In this document: positions 46,539 through 59,278 of the stretch, one piece after another | Layout: each line of letters opens with the position of its first letter | Position numbering within the stretch: position 1 is the stretch's first letter | Origin: Cherax quadricarinatus | Taxonomy: Eukaryota; Arthropoda; Malacostraca; Decapoda; Parastacidae | DNA length: 64,000 bases | Assembly: GCF_038502225.1 (NCBI RefSeq) | Contig: NC_091303.1 | Coordinates: 23,919,385-23,983,384 of the forward strand | Direction: 5' to 3' | Notes under the pieces: model-generated | Database searches by the model: none | What the model was told of the DNA's origin: nothing | Seen by the model: only the letters and a program-made list of their open reading frames with translations | Made by a program: the position numbers and the translations under genes

Positions 46539-47164
46539 CAGCCTCTCCTCACTTACCAACGTACTCGTTACGAGTTTTGACCAACTCTCCGACCAATATG
46601 CAAACCTAAGTAATGTTTATTAGAGCTTATTTCTTCTATTCTGTTTATTACAGTATACAGTACACTACTGTATAAACATTTATAAATATGCTAAAAATGT
46701 TATAAATGGTGCAAAGGTGACATTAAAAAATATCCAAAGATGGTTGACACAAACCCACTACCAGTACAGTATGCTCCTCACTTAAAGACCAATTTGCTTA
46801 TAAACCTACTCTTAGGAATGGAACTCGGTCAATAACCCTTAAACAGTCCAAACGTATATGTACATTCTCTCGCATAGGGCCCCAAACGTATATATACGTT
46901 CTCTCGCATAGGGCCCCAAACGTATATATACGTTTCATTTGTCATTCATTCAACATTGGCACGATAGGCCTGAGTCGCCTAGACATGAGAGAATGGGTGT
47001 GCGCACTCAGTGTGTGCCATATAAAAAAATTGGGGATGCCTGGGTGCCACATGCTCTTTTTTCCTATAAAAAACTATTTTATTTTTCTCAAAATATTCGG
47101 GGCGCTGCGCAGGTGAACGTACATATACGTTTGGACCATTTAAGGGTTAAGTAAGGAGAGGCTG
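46539..47164. mobile_element. Mariner-like MITE hosting a piggyBac-like MITE
   Basis: The ends cagcctctcctcacttac (left) and gtaaggagaggctg (right, inverted) are flanked by TA at 46537-46538 and 47165-47166, as expected for Tc1/mariner-type elements. No coding region. A second MITE lies inside at 46836-47146. Confidence 0.65.
46836..47146. mobile_element. piggyBac-like MITE
   Basis: 311 bp with inverted ends cccttaaacagtccaaacgt and, inverted, cccttaaatggtccaaacgt. The right flank is TTAA (47147-47150) and the left flank ATAA (46832-46835), one change from TTAA. Contains two tandem copies of a unit with ctctcgcatagggccccaaa. Confidence 0.7.
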
Positions 47165-47256
47165 TATTACATTATCTTGCCCTGGTGCTAGTGAAGGGCT
47201 CTTGATTTAAGGAACTGAACTTCCTTCCCTTGTTAGGATCAAATTTGAATGCCTCC

Positions 47257-47941
47257 TGTGGAAAATTGCATTTATCTGAATGTATCATTATATACATAAC
47301 AATAAATGAACATAGATAATTATTATTTATCAGTTAGACAAGTAGGAATTTGGGACACCTAGGTCACAAAAAATGTCCCCCTTCGATACCTACCACTGTC
47401 ATATCCACAAGTTGCTCTAGACCTATTAATTAAATGAAATATACATCACCAGGAATGCTGGTAAATATATAAATTTGTGGACTGTATATTAAATTAAAAA
47501 ATGATTATATATAAATACACATACACATAACAGAAGGAGAATATATTAATATCATAACACTCACCAATTTGACTGGAGATTAATGTGTATCATACTCAGA
47601 AAACCTCTGTCTATACATGAAAATAACAACTGGCCAGAGTTATAACATAACAGACTTATCTGAGGTTCCTGGAGTTGTCCTGTCCTGTCGCCTGATATCT
47701 CAAGTTATGCAGGAATGCACATCCAACAATTTCGCCTCCTATTTGAGGTGTCAGCCCGATTTTAATCTCTAGAGCACGAAAAATTCTTCCCATTATTCAC
47801 AACGTGTTATTCAATTCAAACAAAATGGTGACTGTCCTCTTTTTAAAAATCCACTTTTATTAAATAGAATATAGGGCATCTATTTACCTATAAATTACCG
47901 TATTTCTGGAAAATATACTGTATTTTCCACACCTCCCAATC
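47257..47941. mobile_element. Solo LTR-like element, second copy, 5-bp target duplication
   Basis: 685 bp, collinear with 19739-20439, with the same TG...CA ends. Flanked by cctcc at 47252-47256 and 47942-47946. Small deletions relative to the first copy. Confidence 0.78.
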
Positions 47942-47946
47942 CACAG

Positions 47947-48544
47947 GTACTATATGACCTCATGATTAAAAAAAATGTAAATGGCATCTCACAAAATGGT
48001 ACGTTTCATGGGTTTAGGCTGTGTAGTTACAAACTTTGTTGGATTTTGTGCAATAACTGGAGAATGCATCTTCTGGTGGGCTTTAAACTCTTAGTGCTGA
48101 TGTGTTTTCCTCCAGGGAAACAATCTCTTTAAGTTAGATTGTGTAAGTGATCATTTGCTAATGTTATTAATCAAACTGGTTTATGTGAAATAAATGGAGA
48201 ATGTCTCTTTTGATTATAAATAAGTCACAGTGTTTGACTCTATTTGGTTATCCTAGGTATACTCAACATAAAGTACTTTTATATGCCTATAACATGTATG
48301 GGCTTTAGAGACCAGTTAAAAATTTCTATATTATGTACACTATGCTTACAAAAAATTTACTTAATTACTCACCTTCTTAAAAGGTTGGACAGATTTTGGC
48401 CTGTGTAGGTCCCAATTTGCTGTTTTGGAAGAAACTGGAAAAACTGAATTACTGATTTTCATATGATCATTTCTGAGTGTCACGTTTGATTACTTTCAAT
48501 CATTCCATGCTGATAATTTCTCAGCGGCTTAATACGTCTATTTA
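47947..48544. other. Unassigned AT-rich sequence with old repeat remnants
   Basis: Contains diverged copies of the ggagaatg / ggctttaaa / agtgctgatgtg motif near 48057 and 48190. No gene seen. Confidence 0.4.
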
Positions 48545-48880
48545 CAAGAGGGCCTCACTTTACAGTGTTTCACTTTTCAGCATTTCAGTAATACAGTGGT
48601 TTTCAATTATACCCATTCTTCATTTATTCAGGCTACCTACAATAAATATATTCACCACTCACTATAAGCTCAATACAAAAATATTTTATAGTAAGTAATG
48701 AGTGTACTGTGTATACATTCTTTAAGCTTAGCTTTATTTCTCACTTAATATACAATTGTGTAAACATTATTAGGCTTTTATTTAATTTGAAAGTGAAAAA
48801 AGGCTGTTTCACTTTACAGTGATTTTTGCTTTTCAGTGATAACCCAGAACCTAACCTGTTATCTAAGTGGGGCCTTCTTG
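48545..48880. mobile_element. TA-flanked MITE
   Basis: Ends caagagggcctcactt and, inverted, caagaaggccccactt are flanked by TA at 48543-48544 and 48881-48882. 336 bp, non-coding. Confidence 0.65.
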
Positions 48881-49152
48881 TATTTAGGGCTGTATGTCCT
48901 AATTTACTGCTTTTTTTTCTGAAGAAATTTGGAGATCAGTCTCCCTATAATGACTTTGAATGCCTTTTCAGATCTTCAGCACTAATATTTAACTGTATTG
49001 TCAACAAAAGGTGCACTCTCTGCACTATTCCAGTTGTATGTATTACTGCACAGGAGGCTGTAGTTATGCAATACAGGGATACCTTTCTCAGATTGCGCAA
49101 CAACCGAAACTCGTACATCTAGCTCTTCCAGCAACAATGCCATAATTTTTTT

Positions 49153-49457
49153 TTATGGGGCTCTTTTTGAATTTACAGGTATAACTGTAATATCACTTGT
49201 TCTGCTGTCTCTAATGCTGTTTATCAGTAAGTTTTTGTCAGTTGCAAGCAGGAAAAAAAAAGTGTGTTGCAGAATTAACTGGCAAAAATCACACTGACAC
49301 ACACACACCAGCTTATACAGATTTATGAAAGCATCAAAGTATCGTCTGAGCATAGCAGCAAATTCAAGTGGAGTTGCGACAGTTTTTTCTCTCGAGAAGA
49401 CATCACACTTGATGAAGCTCAACACTTCAATTTAAATTTTCCTCTCTAACACCTTAG
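49153..49457 (-). pseudogene. Putative hAT relic, C-terminal side, left of piggyBac
   Basis: The minus-strand frame 49153-49425 reads FIKCDVFSREKTVATPLEF and AAMLRRYFDAFINLYKLV. Spacing and the fit to the relic at 61502-61982 suggest that it is the distal part of the same hAT transposase, separated by a piggyBac insertion at TTAA. The hAT match of this piece alone is weak. Confidence 0.4.
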
Positions 49458-49599
49458 TTAACCCTCTGACTGTTTCGGCCGTATATACGTATACGTCTTA
49501 CGAGCCAATGTTTTTGACGTGTTATTATGCCAAAATTCTAGCGGCTTCAAATCAAGTGGGAGAAAGCTGGTAGGCCCACATGTTGAAATTGTGCTATTT

Positions 49600-52500
49600 T
49601 TAATTTGTATTTTTATATTATTAGTTTATACCTAGTTGTACTTTAGCTCATTCCAGCACAACACATAGACAACACCAACTTCATTATGTGTATTAGTGAC
49701 TATACTCTACATGACCAAAATGCTATAGCTATATACTTGTCCAAACTTCCTACCACTACAGATATCAGTACTAAAACTCAACACACAACTCAGGATATAA
49801 ATAACCATAATTTAAACCTAGAAGATGATTGATCACGTTGACCCTGATCTAAACCTACATAATCTGACACACAATCAAAACCTATTGGAAAGTAACTGCC
49901 TTTACTACACAGCATCACAAGCCAGCACTATCCTAAACAATGATAAAAGTCTATCAGTACTTAACTACAACATCAGGTCCTTAAGCAAACACTATGATGA
50001 CCTCCTGGCACTCCTTGAATCACTAAAGACACCCTTCTCCTGCATTGTTCTTACTGAGACCTGGCTTAAACAGGACACAATAGATATCTACCCTCTACCA
50101 GGATACACAGCAATCCACAACTGCAGACCATACCAAGTTGGGGGTGGTATTGCAATCTATTACTCTAACCAATTATCTTGTATTAGCACCAATTGCTTTA
50201 GTGATGAATATGGAGAATACATTTTTGCTAATTTTACTGCAAAAAACCTTAAGACGCCTTTAACAATCGGTGCCACTTACCGGATACCCCACACAAACAT
50301 CCCAAACTTCAGTGAGAAATTAAAGGCACTAATAACAAACAGACAAATGAATAAGCACCACCTTCTCTTAGCTGGAGACTTCAACATCAACCTTGGCCTA
50401 CTAGATGATCAGCCTGTAACTGATTTCATCAACATATGAACAACACACTTCTCATACCAACAATAACTACACCAACCAGGCTCACTGAAACAAGTGCAAC
50501 TATAATAGACCACATATGGACCAATATACTAGCCCCCCTTAAATCAGGGATAATCACAGATAGCACTACAGACCACTACCCTACCTTCCTCTTGACAAAC
50601 ATTAGTAAACCACCACTTGAATACAACAAAGTCTCATTTAGACTCCATGATGAGGCCTCAATAAGGAAGTTCACAGCTGACCTAGAGACTGTTGACTGGC
50701 CTACAGAATTCTCCAAGGCCAATGGTATTGATGACTGGACAGACATTTTTCTTAACAAACTACTTAGACTATACAACAAACATTGTCCTATAAAAACGAA
50801 ACAGATCACAAACAAACGGCTTGGTTGCCCATGGCTAACCAGCACCATTCTGAAATCCATTGATAAGAAACACCAATATGAAAAGCAATATAGACAGGGC
50901 TTAATACACAAAGATATTCTTAAACACTATTCATCAGTCCTCACCAAAGTAATAAAGAAAGCCAAACAACTATACTACTCCAGTAGATTCACTGACACAA
51001 GAGGAGATATAAAAAAAGACCTGGAAAACACTCTCTCAGATTCTAGGGACCCACAAACTAAAAAAAACCAAGAATATTGTCCTAACTAAACCTAATGAAA
51101 CACCACTGCAACCCACTGACACAGCTAACAAGATAAACGACTTCTTCTCAACCATAGGTTCTAATCTCGCCAATAAAATCCCACGTACCAATGCCCATGC
51201 CGGGGACTACCTAGATGGGAATTTCCCAAATTCCTTCTATCTTGCTCCAACTGAGCTCACGGAAGTCACCGAGATTATAAAGTCACTTAAAAATAACTCA
51301 TGGAATTTGTCTCATGTCCCACCATTATTGTACAAGAGAGTGGCCCATGTCCTCTCGCATATTATCTCATTACTTTTTAACAAGTCACTAGAAACTAGCA
51401 CCTTCCCGAAATTACTCAAGACGGCAAGGGTTACACCAATACATAAAGGTGGTGACCCTACGGATTTAAACTATAGGCCAATATCAAACTTACCATTGCT
51501 ATCCAAAATCTTTGAGAAACTCGTGCACAGGAGACTGCATTCATTTATAACGTCACAAAACATACTCAACCCCTGCCAATTTGGATTCAGGAAAAATAAA
51601 AGCACTAACGATGCAATCGTAAAAATGCTAGATCTGCTTTACACAGTATTGGAAAATAAGGAATATCCACTAGGAATTTTTATTGACCTAAGAAAAGCTT
51701 TTGACACAGTAGACCATGGCATCCTACTCCACAAACTTGACCATTATGGTATAAGAGGCCATGCGCTTGCATATTTCAAATCTTACCTTACTAATAGGTA
51801 TCAGTATGTCACCATTAAAGACACAGCATCAACAACACAGCCACTTGATACTGGAGTTCCGCAGGAAAGTGTCCTTGGTCCCCTGCTCTTCCTCATATAC
51901 ATCAATGATCTTCCAAACGTATCTCGACACCTGAACCCCATTCTCTTTGCTGACAACATGACTTATGTCATCTCTCACCCTAATCTTGCCACCTTCAACA
52001 CCATTGTTAATGAGGAGCTGATCAAAATATCGACTTGGATGACAGCCAATAAACTTACGCTTAACGTTGACAAAACATACTACATTATGTTTGGTAGCAG
52101 AGCAGGAGATGCGCAAATTAACATTAAGATCGACAACACACTAATTGCTAGGCATAATGAGGGCAAATTCCTAGGCCTATACCTCGACAACAACCTGAAC
52201 TTCAGCACCCATATCCAACACATAACCAAAAAAGTATCCAAAACGGTTGGGACCCTCTCCAAGATACGATACTACGTGCCGCAAACTGCCCTTCTCACAC
52301 TATATCATTCACTTATATATCCATACCTCACCTATGCTATCTGTGCTTGGGGTTCAACTGCAGCAACACACCTAAAGCCAAAAATAACCCAACAAAAAGC
52401 GGCAGTAAGAATAATCACTAAATCCTATCCCTGGCAACACACCCCCCACTCTTCATAGATCTAAACTTACTCCCTGTTCAGTACATCCACACTTACTACT

Positions 52501-53174
52501 GTGCAATCTACATCTACAGGACCTTAAATTCCAATATTAACCTTGACCTAAAATGCTTTCTTGATAGTTGTGACAGAACCCACAGGCACAACACCAGACA
52601 CAAACATCTCTATGACATTCCCCGTGTCCGACTAAACCTTTACAAAAATTCAATGTATGTCAAAGGCCCTAAAATCTGGAACACCCTACCTGAAAATTCC
52701 AAAACTGCAGACACATTCATCACCTTCAAAACTACCATCAGAAAACATCTTATCTCCCTGATACACCCTGTCAACTAATAATACGAATACCACCAGGTGG
52801 TTCACACTTACACTCACTCACCCATTTGACCATAAACAAATATCAATCTCAATCTCAAAATAATAAATCTTAACTAGTCATAAGTTGGCCTGTGATACTC
52901 CAATACTGAAACTATGTATAGTGCCAAAACAAAAGCATTCACATTGCTAAACTCACAACTAGTATTTAGTCACTTAGCCATAATACCAACTTACTTCATA
53001 ATTTTGTAATATTTTAAACTTAAGATTTAATATAAGTCTGCCCGAAATGCCTAGCCATGCTAGGTGTTCTAGTGGTACACTCTGTAATTATTATTTTACT
53101 ACATGTAAACCACACAATAACCAAATTCTGTAAACTCAGCATTGTAATCCTTATAGAGAATAAACTTTGAAACT
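49600..53174 (+). mobile_element. L2-like LINE, nearly full length
   Basis: A probable 5' UTR of about 220 bp precedes an endonuclease-reverse transcriptase region (49825-52778) and a 3' UTR ending aataaactttga at about 53172. The last 700 bp match 5200-5941. The immediate 3' flank is an RTE copy on the opposite strand. Confidence 0.75.
49825..52778 (+). pseudogene. L2-like endonuclease-reverse transcriptase with lost catalytic Asp
   Basis: Domains in order: an apurinic-type endonuclease at 49825-50600 (LNYNIRSLSKHYDDLLALL, VLTETWLKQD, GGGIAIYYS, LAGDFNINLG, IIDHIWTN, TDHYPTFL), a linker, then reverse transcriptase from about 51150 (ARVTPIHKGGDPTDLNYRPI, FGFRKNKSTNDAI, FIDLRKAFDTVDHGILLHKL). 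Three or more lesions are visible. There is a frameshift at 50436-50439 (overlapping atga), a break near 51080, and a frameshift in a C run near 52440. The catalytic box reads FADN (codons 51947-51958) where the copy at 3.7 kb reads FADD, and GVPQG has become GVPQE. The C-terminus ends at a TAA at 52776-52778. Cannot be active. Confidence 0.85.
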
Positions 53175-53177
53175 GAC

Positions 53178-56100
53178 CCAAAAAGAAAGAAAATCCCCAA
53201 AAAGAAAATACTTTCATCATCATTCAACACTTTCACCTCACTCACACATAATCACTGTTTTTGCAGAGGTGCTCAGAATACAACAGCTTAGAAGTATATA
53301 CGTATAAAGATACACAACATACCCCTCCAAACTGCCAATATCCCGAACCCCTCCTTTAGAGTGCAGGCATTGTACTTCCCATTTCCAGGACTCAAGTCCA
53401 GCTATATAAAAATAACCAGTTTCCCCTGAGTCCCTTTACTAAATATTACCCTGCTCACACTCCAACAAATCATCAGGTCCTGAATATCATTCGTCTCCAT
53501 TCACTCCTATCGAACACGCTCACGCATGCCTGCTGGAAGTCCAAGCCCCTCACCCACAAAACCTCCCTTACCCTTTCCTTCCAACCTTTTCGAGGACGAC
53601 CCCTACCCCGCCTTCCTTCCCCTACAGATTTAAACACTCTCCATGTCATTCTACTTTGATCCATTCTCTCTAAATGACCAAACCACCTCAACAACCCCCC
53701 TTCAGCCCTCTGACTAATACTTTTATTAACTCCACATCTCCTAATTTCCACACTCCGAATTTTCTGCATAATATTTACACCACACATTGCCCTTAGACAG
53801 GATATCTCCAGTGCCTCCAACTGCCTCCTCACTGCTGCATTCACAACCCAAGCTTCACACCCATATAAGAGTGTTGGTACTACTATACTTTCATACATTC
53901 CCTTCTTTGCCTCCATAGGTAACGTTTTAAGTCTCCACATATACCTCAATGCACCACTCACCTTTTTTCCCTCATCATTCTATGATTAACCTAATCCTTC
54001 ATAAATCCATCTGCCGACACGTCAACTCCCAAGTATCAGAAAACATTCACTTCTTCCATACGCCTCCTCTCCAATTTGATATCCAATTTTTCTTTATCTA
54101 AATCATTTGATACCCTCATCACCTTACTCTTTTCTATATTCACTTTCAACTTTCTACCTTTACACACACTCCCAAACTCGTCCACTAACCTTTACAGTTT
54201 TTCTTTAGAATCTCCCATAAGCACAGTATCATCAGCAAAAAGCAACTGTGTCAATTCCCATTTTGTATTTGATTCCCCATAATTTAATCCCACCCCTCTC
54301 TCTAACACCCTAGCATTTACTTCTTTTACAACCCCATCTATAAATATATTAAACAACCGTTGTGACATTACACATCCCTGTCTAAGACCTACTTTTACCG
54401 GGAAGTAATCTCCCTCTCTTCTACACACCCTAACCTGAGCCTCACTATCCTCATAAAAACTCTTTACAGCATTTAGTAACTTACCACCTATTCCATATAC
54501 TTGCAACATCTGCCACATTGCTCCCCTATCCACTCTATCATATGCCTTTTCTAAATCCATAAATGCAATAAAAACTTCCCTACCTTTATCTAAATACTGT
54601 TCACATATATGCTTCAATGTAAACACTTGATCTACACATCCCCTACCCACTCTAAAACCTCCTTGCTCATCCGCAATCCTACATTCTGTCTTACCTCTAA
54701 TTCTTTCAATTATAACCCTACCGTACACTTTTCCTGGTATACTCAGTAAACTTATTCCTCTATAATTTTTACAATCTCTTTTGTCCCCCTTCCCTTTATA
54801 TAAAGGGACTATACATGCTCTCCACCAATCCCTAGGTACCTTCCCCTCTTTCATACATTTATTAAACAAAAATACCAACCACTGCAACATTATATCCCCC
54901 CCTGCTTTTAACATTTCTGTCATGATCCCTTCAGTTCCAGCTGCTTTACCCCTTTCATTCTACATAATGCCTCACGCACCTCCCCCACACTCACATCTTG
55001 TTCTTCTTCACTCCTAAAAGATGGTATACCTCCCTGGCCAGTGCATGAAATTACTGCCTCCCTTTCTTCATCGACATTTAAAAGTTCCTCAAAATATTCT
55101 CGCCATATACCCAAAACCTCCATCTCCCCATCTGCTAAGTCTCCTACTCTGTTTTTAACTGACATATCCATTCAATCCCTAGGCTTTATTAACTTGTTTA
55201 ACTCATTCCAAAATTTTTTCTTATTTTCATTAAAATTTATTGACGGTGCCTCTCCCACTCTATCATCTGCTCTCCTTTTGCACTCTCTCACCACTTCACC
55301 TTTCTTTTACTCTCCATATACACTACTCTTTTTCTCTTTTATCACACCCTTTACTTCATCATTCCACCAATCACTCCTCTTTCCTCCTGCACCCACCCTC
55401 TTATAACCACAAACTTCTGCCCCACATTCTAATACTGCATTTTTAAAACTATTCCAACCCTCTTCAATCCCCTCCACTACTCATACTTGCACCAGCCCAC
55501 CTTACTGCCAATAGTTGCTTATATCTCACCCGAACTTCCTCCTCCCTTAGTTTATACACTTTCACCTCTCTCTTACTTACTATTGCCGTTTTCCTTTTGT
55601 CCCATCTACCTCTTACTCTAACTGTAGCTACAACTAAATAATGATCTGATATATCAGTTGTCCCTCTATAAACGTGTACATCTTGGAGCCTACATATCAA
55701 CCTTTTATTCACCAACACATAATCTAACAAACTACTTTCATTACGTGCTATATCGTACCTTGTATATTTATTTATCCTCTTCTTCATCAAATATGTATTA
55801 CTTATTACCAAACCTCTTTTTACACATAGCTCAATTAAAGGCTCCCCATTTTCATTTACCCCTGGCACCCCAAATTTACCTACTACTCCCTCCACAACAT
55901 TTTTGCCCACTTTAGCATTGAAATCCCCAGCCACCATTACTCTCACACTTGGTTCAAAACTCCCCACGCATTCACTCAACATTTCCCAAAATCTCTCCTC
56001 TACACTTCTCTCTTCTCCAGGTGCATATACGCTTACTATAACCCACTTTTCACATCAACCTTTATTTTACTCCACATCCCACTTCCTGCCATAACTTATC

Positions 56101-56567
56101 CTTCAATTTCTCTCTATTTTCTAATCCCATTTAGCTACTCTCCCATTAGTTTCACTTACAGGAAAAGGCACATTCAGACTTCCCACTTTGTCAATTTTCT
56201 TACTAGTTACCCATTATTCCCGGCATTTTAGTTGACTTTTACAACACGCATGGCTTACGGAGGAAAGATTCTTATTCCACTTCCCCATGGATATAAAAGG
56301 AAAAGTAATAAGACCAAGAACTATTAAGATAAAATCAAAGAGAACTCAGATGAGTGTGTATAAATAAACATGTACATGTAAGTGTAGTGTGACCTAAGTG
56401 TAAGCAGAAGTAGCAAGACATACCTATAGCCTTGCATATTTATGAGACAGACAAAAAACACCAGCAATGCTACCATCATGTAAAACATTTACAGGCTTTC
56501 GTTTCACACTCACTTGGCAGGACGGTAGTACCTCCTCGGGTGGTTGCTGTCTACCAACCTACTACCT
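53178..56567 (-). mobile_element. RTE-like LINE, near full length, minus strand
   Basis: Reading the minus strand from 56567: a 5' UTR of about 370 bp starting taggtagtaggttggtag, a damaged endonuclease at 55464-56060 (VIVSVYAPGEERSVEERF, MVAGDFNAKVGKN, DYVLVNKRLICRLQDVHV, DISDHYLVVA), and reverse transcriptase pieces. These are at 54920-55171, 54192-54923 (SLLSIPGKVYGRVIIERI, IAFMDLEKAYDRVDRGAMWQ, LLFADDTVLMGDS) and 53473-53961 (SIVVPTLLYGCEAWVV, GRRGRGRPRKGWKERVREVL). The N-terminal endonuclease motifs and the last 45 bp or so of the 3' end are missing. Frameshifts separate the blocks. Motifs such as GDFNAKVG, SDHYLVVA and GRPRKGW fit the RTE group. Confidence 0.8.
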
Positions 56568-56726
56568 ACAAAACCTATAAAACAACAATTACAAAGAAGG
56601 CCACTAGCACGCCTAGCAAGCCTAAACATTTCGGGCAGACTAATAATAATTCTTTTTTCGTATTACAAATTACAAATGATTAAATGGATTTACTTACAAT
56701 AGTGAGGTAGTTCAAATTACAAGTGA
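56568..56726. repeat. Dispersed repeat fragment with catttcgggca core
   Basis: Shares catttcgggca with 43960. AT-rich and non-coding. It lies between the RTE 5' end and the resumed piggyBac sequence. Confidence 0.4.
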
Positions 56727-56967
56727 GAGCATGGGTCTCCATGGTCAGTGTGCGCAGTATAAAATAAAATCGGGGAGCCAGTGGTGCAGTGTGGGAATGC
56801 CATTTCAGTAGTCATTGTTCAGCACACCTAGCGGTAAGAAATATTTGAATTTCCGGCGAATCTGGGACTCTTCTCTTCCCAATTGATAGCTCTAACACAG
56901 ATGAAAATGTCTTGGAAGATGAATTTCATGGTTTTGAGGAGTTTGTGACTGAAAGCAATGCCTAAGA
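56727..56967 (+). pseudogene. piggyBac transposase relic, N-terminal acidic region
   Basis: Frames read TPSGKKYLNFRRIWDSS and then IDSSNTDENVLEDEFHGFEE, FVTESNA, stop. A short conserved start followed by an acidic stretch is typical of piggyBac transposase N-termini. The catalytic region is not found nearby. Confidence 0.45.
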
Positions 56968-57300
56968 TACCAGAAGGAAGGAAGAAAGAAAGGAACAAAG
57001 AAAGAAAGGAAGGAATGAATTAAGAAAGGAAAGAAGAGAGGAAGGAATAAGTAAGAAGTTTATTCAGGTATACACAAATACAGTTACATAGAATTATCAT
57101 ACATAGCAGCATATGTGTAGAGAACCTAGGATAACCCAAAAAAGTCAGAGAGTGACTTATTTCCATTGGGAGGAAGGAAGAAAGGAAGGCAGGAAGGAAA
57201 AGATGAGAGGAAGAAAGTTAGATAGGAAGGAAGGTAGGGAGAAAGAAAGGCAGGAAGAAAGAAAGGAAGGATGGTGGGGAAGAAGGCATGGGACCCCATG
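56968..57300. repeat. (GGAA)-type purine microsatellite with embedded LINE 3' end
   Basis: ggaaggaagaaagaaagg-type runs at 56968-57055 and 57170-57290 flank 57050-57165. That stretch reads on the minus strand as a LINE-type 3' end (gtatacctgaataaact then acttctta). Lys/Arg/Glu-rich frames here are repeat artefacts. Confidence 0.7.
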
Positions 57301-57466
57301 GGTGTTGACAGGCAGCAAGGGTAGTGAGTGATGGTATAATCTGTCATTTTGACAGCAGCCACACCCTGACTCAGCATATTTACAAGTCCACACACACACT
57401 CACAACAAGCTTTCAGAAGCTAATAGCAGTTCTAGGAAAGCATCCACTGACAATATATGTGTATAT

Positions 57467-59278
57467 ATAATGAAAATAAGAAAATTTTTTGGAGTGAGTT
57501 AAACAAGTTAAGAAAGCCTAGGGAAAGTATGGATTTGTCAGTTAAAAACAGAGTAGGGGAGTTAGTAGATGGGGAGAGGGAGGTATTAGGTAGATGGCGA
57601 GAATATTTTGAGGAACTTTTAAATGTTAAGGAAGAAAGGGAGGCGGTAATTTCATGCACTGGCCAGGGAGGTATACCATCTTTTAGGAGTGAAGAAGAGC
57701 AGAATGTAAGTGTGGTGGAGGTACGTGAGGCATTACGTAGAATGAAAGGGGGTAAAGCAGCTGGAACTGATGGGATCATGACAGAAATGTTAAAAGCAGG
57801 GGGGGATATAGTGTTGGAGTGGTTGGTACTTTTGTTTAATAAATGTATGAAAGAGGGGAAGGTACCTAGGGATTGGCGGAGAGCATGTATAGTCCCTTTA
57901 TATAAAGGGAAAGGGGACAAAAGAGATTGTAAAAATTATAGAGGAATAAGTTTATTGAGTATATCAGGAAAAGTATACGGTAGGGTTATAATTGAAAGAA
58001 TTAGAGGTAAGACAGAATGTAGGATTGCGGATGAGCAGGGAGGCTTCAGAGTGGGTAGGGGATGTGTAGATCAAGTGTTTACATTGAAGCATATATGTGA
58101 ACAGTATTTAGATAAAGGTAGGGAAGTTTTTATTGCATTTATGGATTTAGAAAAGGCATATGATAGAGTGGATAGAGGAGCAATGTGGCAGATGTTGCAA
58201 GTATATGGAATAGGTGGTAAGTTACTAAATGCTGTAAAGAGTTTTTATGAGGATAGTGAGGCTCAGGTTAGGGTGTGTAGAAGAGAGGGAGAATACTTCC
58301 CAATAAAAGTAGGTCTTAGACAGGGATGTGTAATGTCACCATGGTTGTTTAATATATTTATAGATGGGGTTGTAAAAGAAGTAAATGATAGGGTGTTCGG
58401 GAGAGGGGTGGGATTAAATTATGGGGAATCAAATTCAAAATGGGAATTGACACAGTTACTTTTTGCTGATGATACTGTGCTTATGGGAGATTCTAAAGAA
58501 AAATTGCAAAGGTTAGTGGATGAGTTTGAGAATGTGTGTAAAGGTAGAAAGTTGAAAGTGAACATAGAAAAGAGTAAGGTGATGAGGGTATCAAATGATT
58601 TAGATAAAGAAAAATTGGATATCAAATTGGGGAGGAGGAGTATGGAAGAAGTGAATGTTTTCAGATACTTGGGAGTTGACGTGTCGGCGGATGGATTTAT
58701 GAAGGATGAGGTTAATCATAGAATTGATGAGGGAAAAAAGGTGAGTGGTGCGTTGAGGTATATGTGGAGTCAAAAAACATTATCTATGGAGGCAAAGAAG
58801 GGAATGTATGAAAGTATAGTAGTACCAACACTCTTATATGGATGTGAAGCTTGGGTGGTAAATGCAGCAGCGAGGAGACGGTTGGAGGCAGTGGAGATGT
58901 CCTGTCTAAGGGCAATGTGTGGTGTAAATATTATGCAGAAAATTCGGAGTGTGGAAATCAGGAGAAGGTGTGGAGTTAATAAAAGCATTAGTCAGAGGGC
59001 AGAAGAGGGGTTGTTGAGGTGGTATGGTCATTTAGAGAGAATGGATCAAAGTAGAATGACATAGAAAGCATATAAATCTATAGGGGAAGGAAGGAGGGGT
59101 AGGGGTCGTCCTCGAAAGAGTTGGAAAGAGGGGGTAAAGGTTTTGTGGGCTAGGGGCTTGGACTTCCAGTAAGTGTGCATGAGCGTATTAGATAGGAGTG
59201 AATGGAGGCGAATGATACTTGGGACCTGACGATCTGTTGGAGTGTGAGCAGGGTAATATTTAGTGAAGGGATTCAGGG
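57467..59278 (+). pseudogene. RTE-like reverse transcriptase, long frame, one stop
   Basis: A 535-codon frame (57457-59064) covers most of an RTE-like reverse transcriptase. Motifs in order are FFWSELNKLRKPRESM, REALRRMKGGKAAGTDGIMT, PLYKGKGDKRDCKNYRGISL, FRVGRGCVDQVFTLKHICEQ, IAFMDLEKAYDRVDRGAMWQ, GLRQGCVMSPWLFNIFIDGV, the catalytic LLFADDTVLMGDSKEK, SIVVPTLLYGCEAWVV and RWYGHLERMDQSRMT. A TAG at 59062-59064 replaces the Trp codon kept in the neighbouring copy at about 59895. The endonuclease is missing (5' truncation at 57467). The copy breaks off in its 3' UTR at 59278, where a second copy begins. Confidence 0.88.

Noticed and set aside
57113..57399. Lys/Arg/Glu-rich and Ser/Leu/Pro-rich frames
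   Set aside because: Products of the (GGAA)n purine tract.
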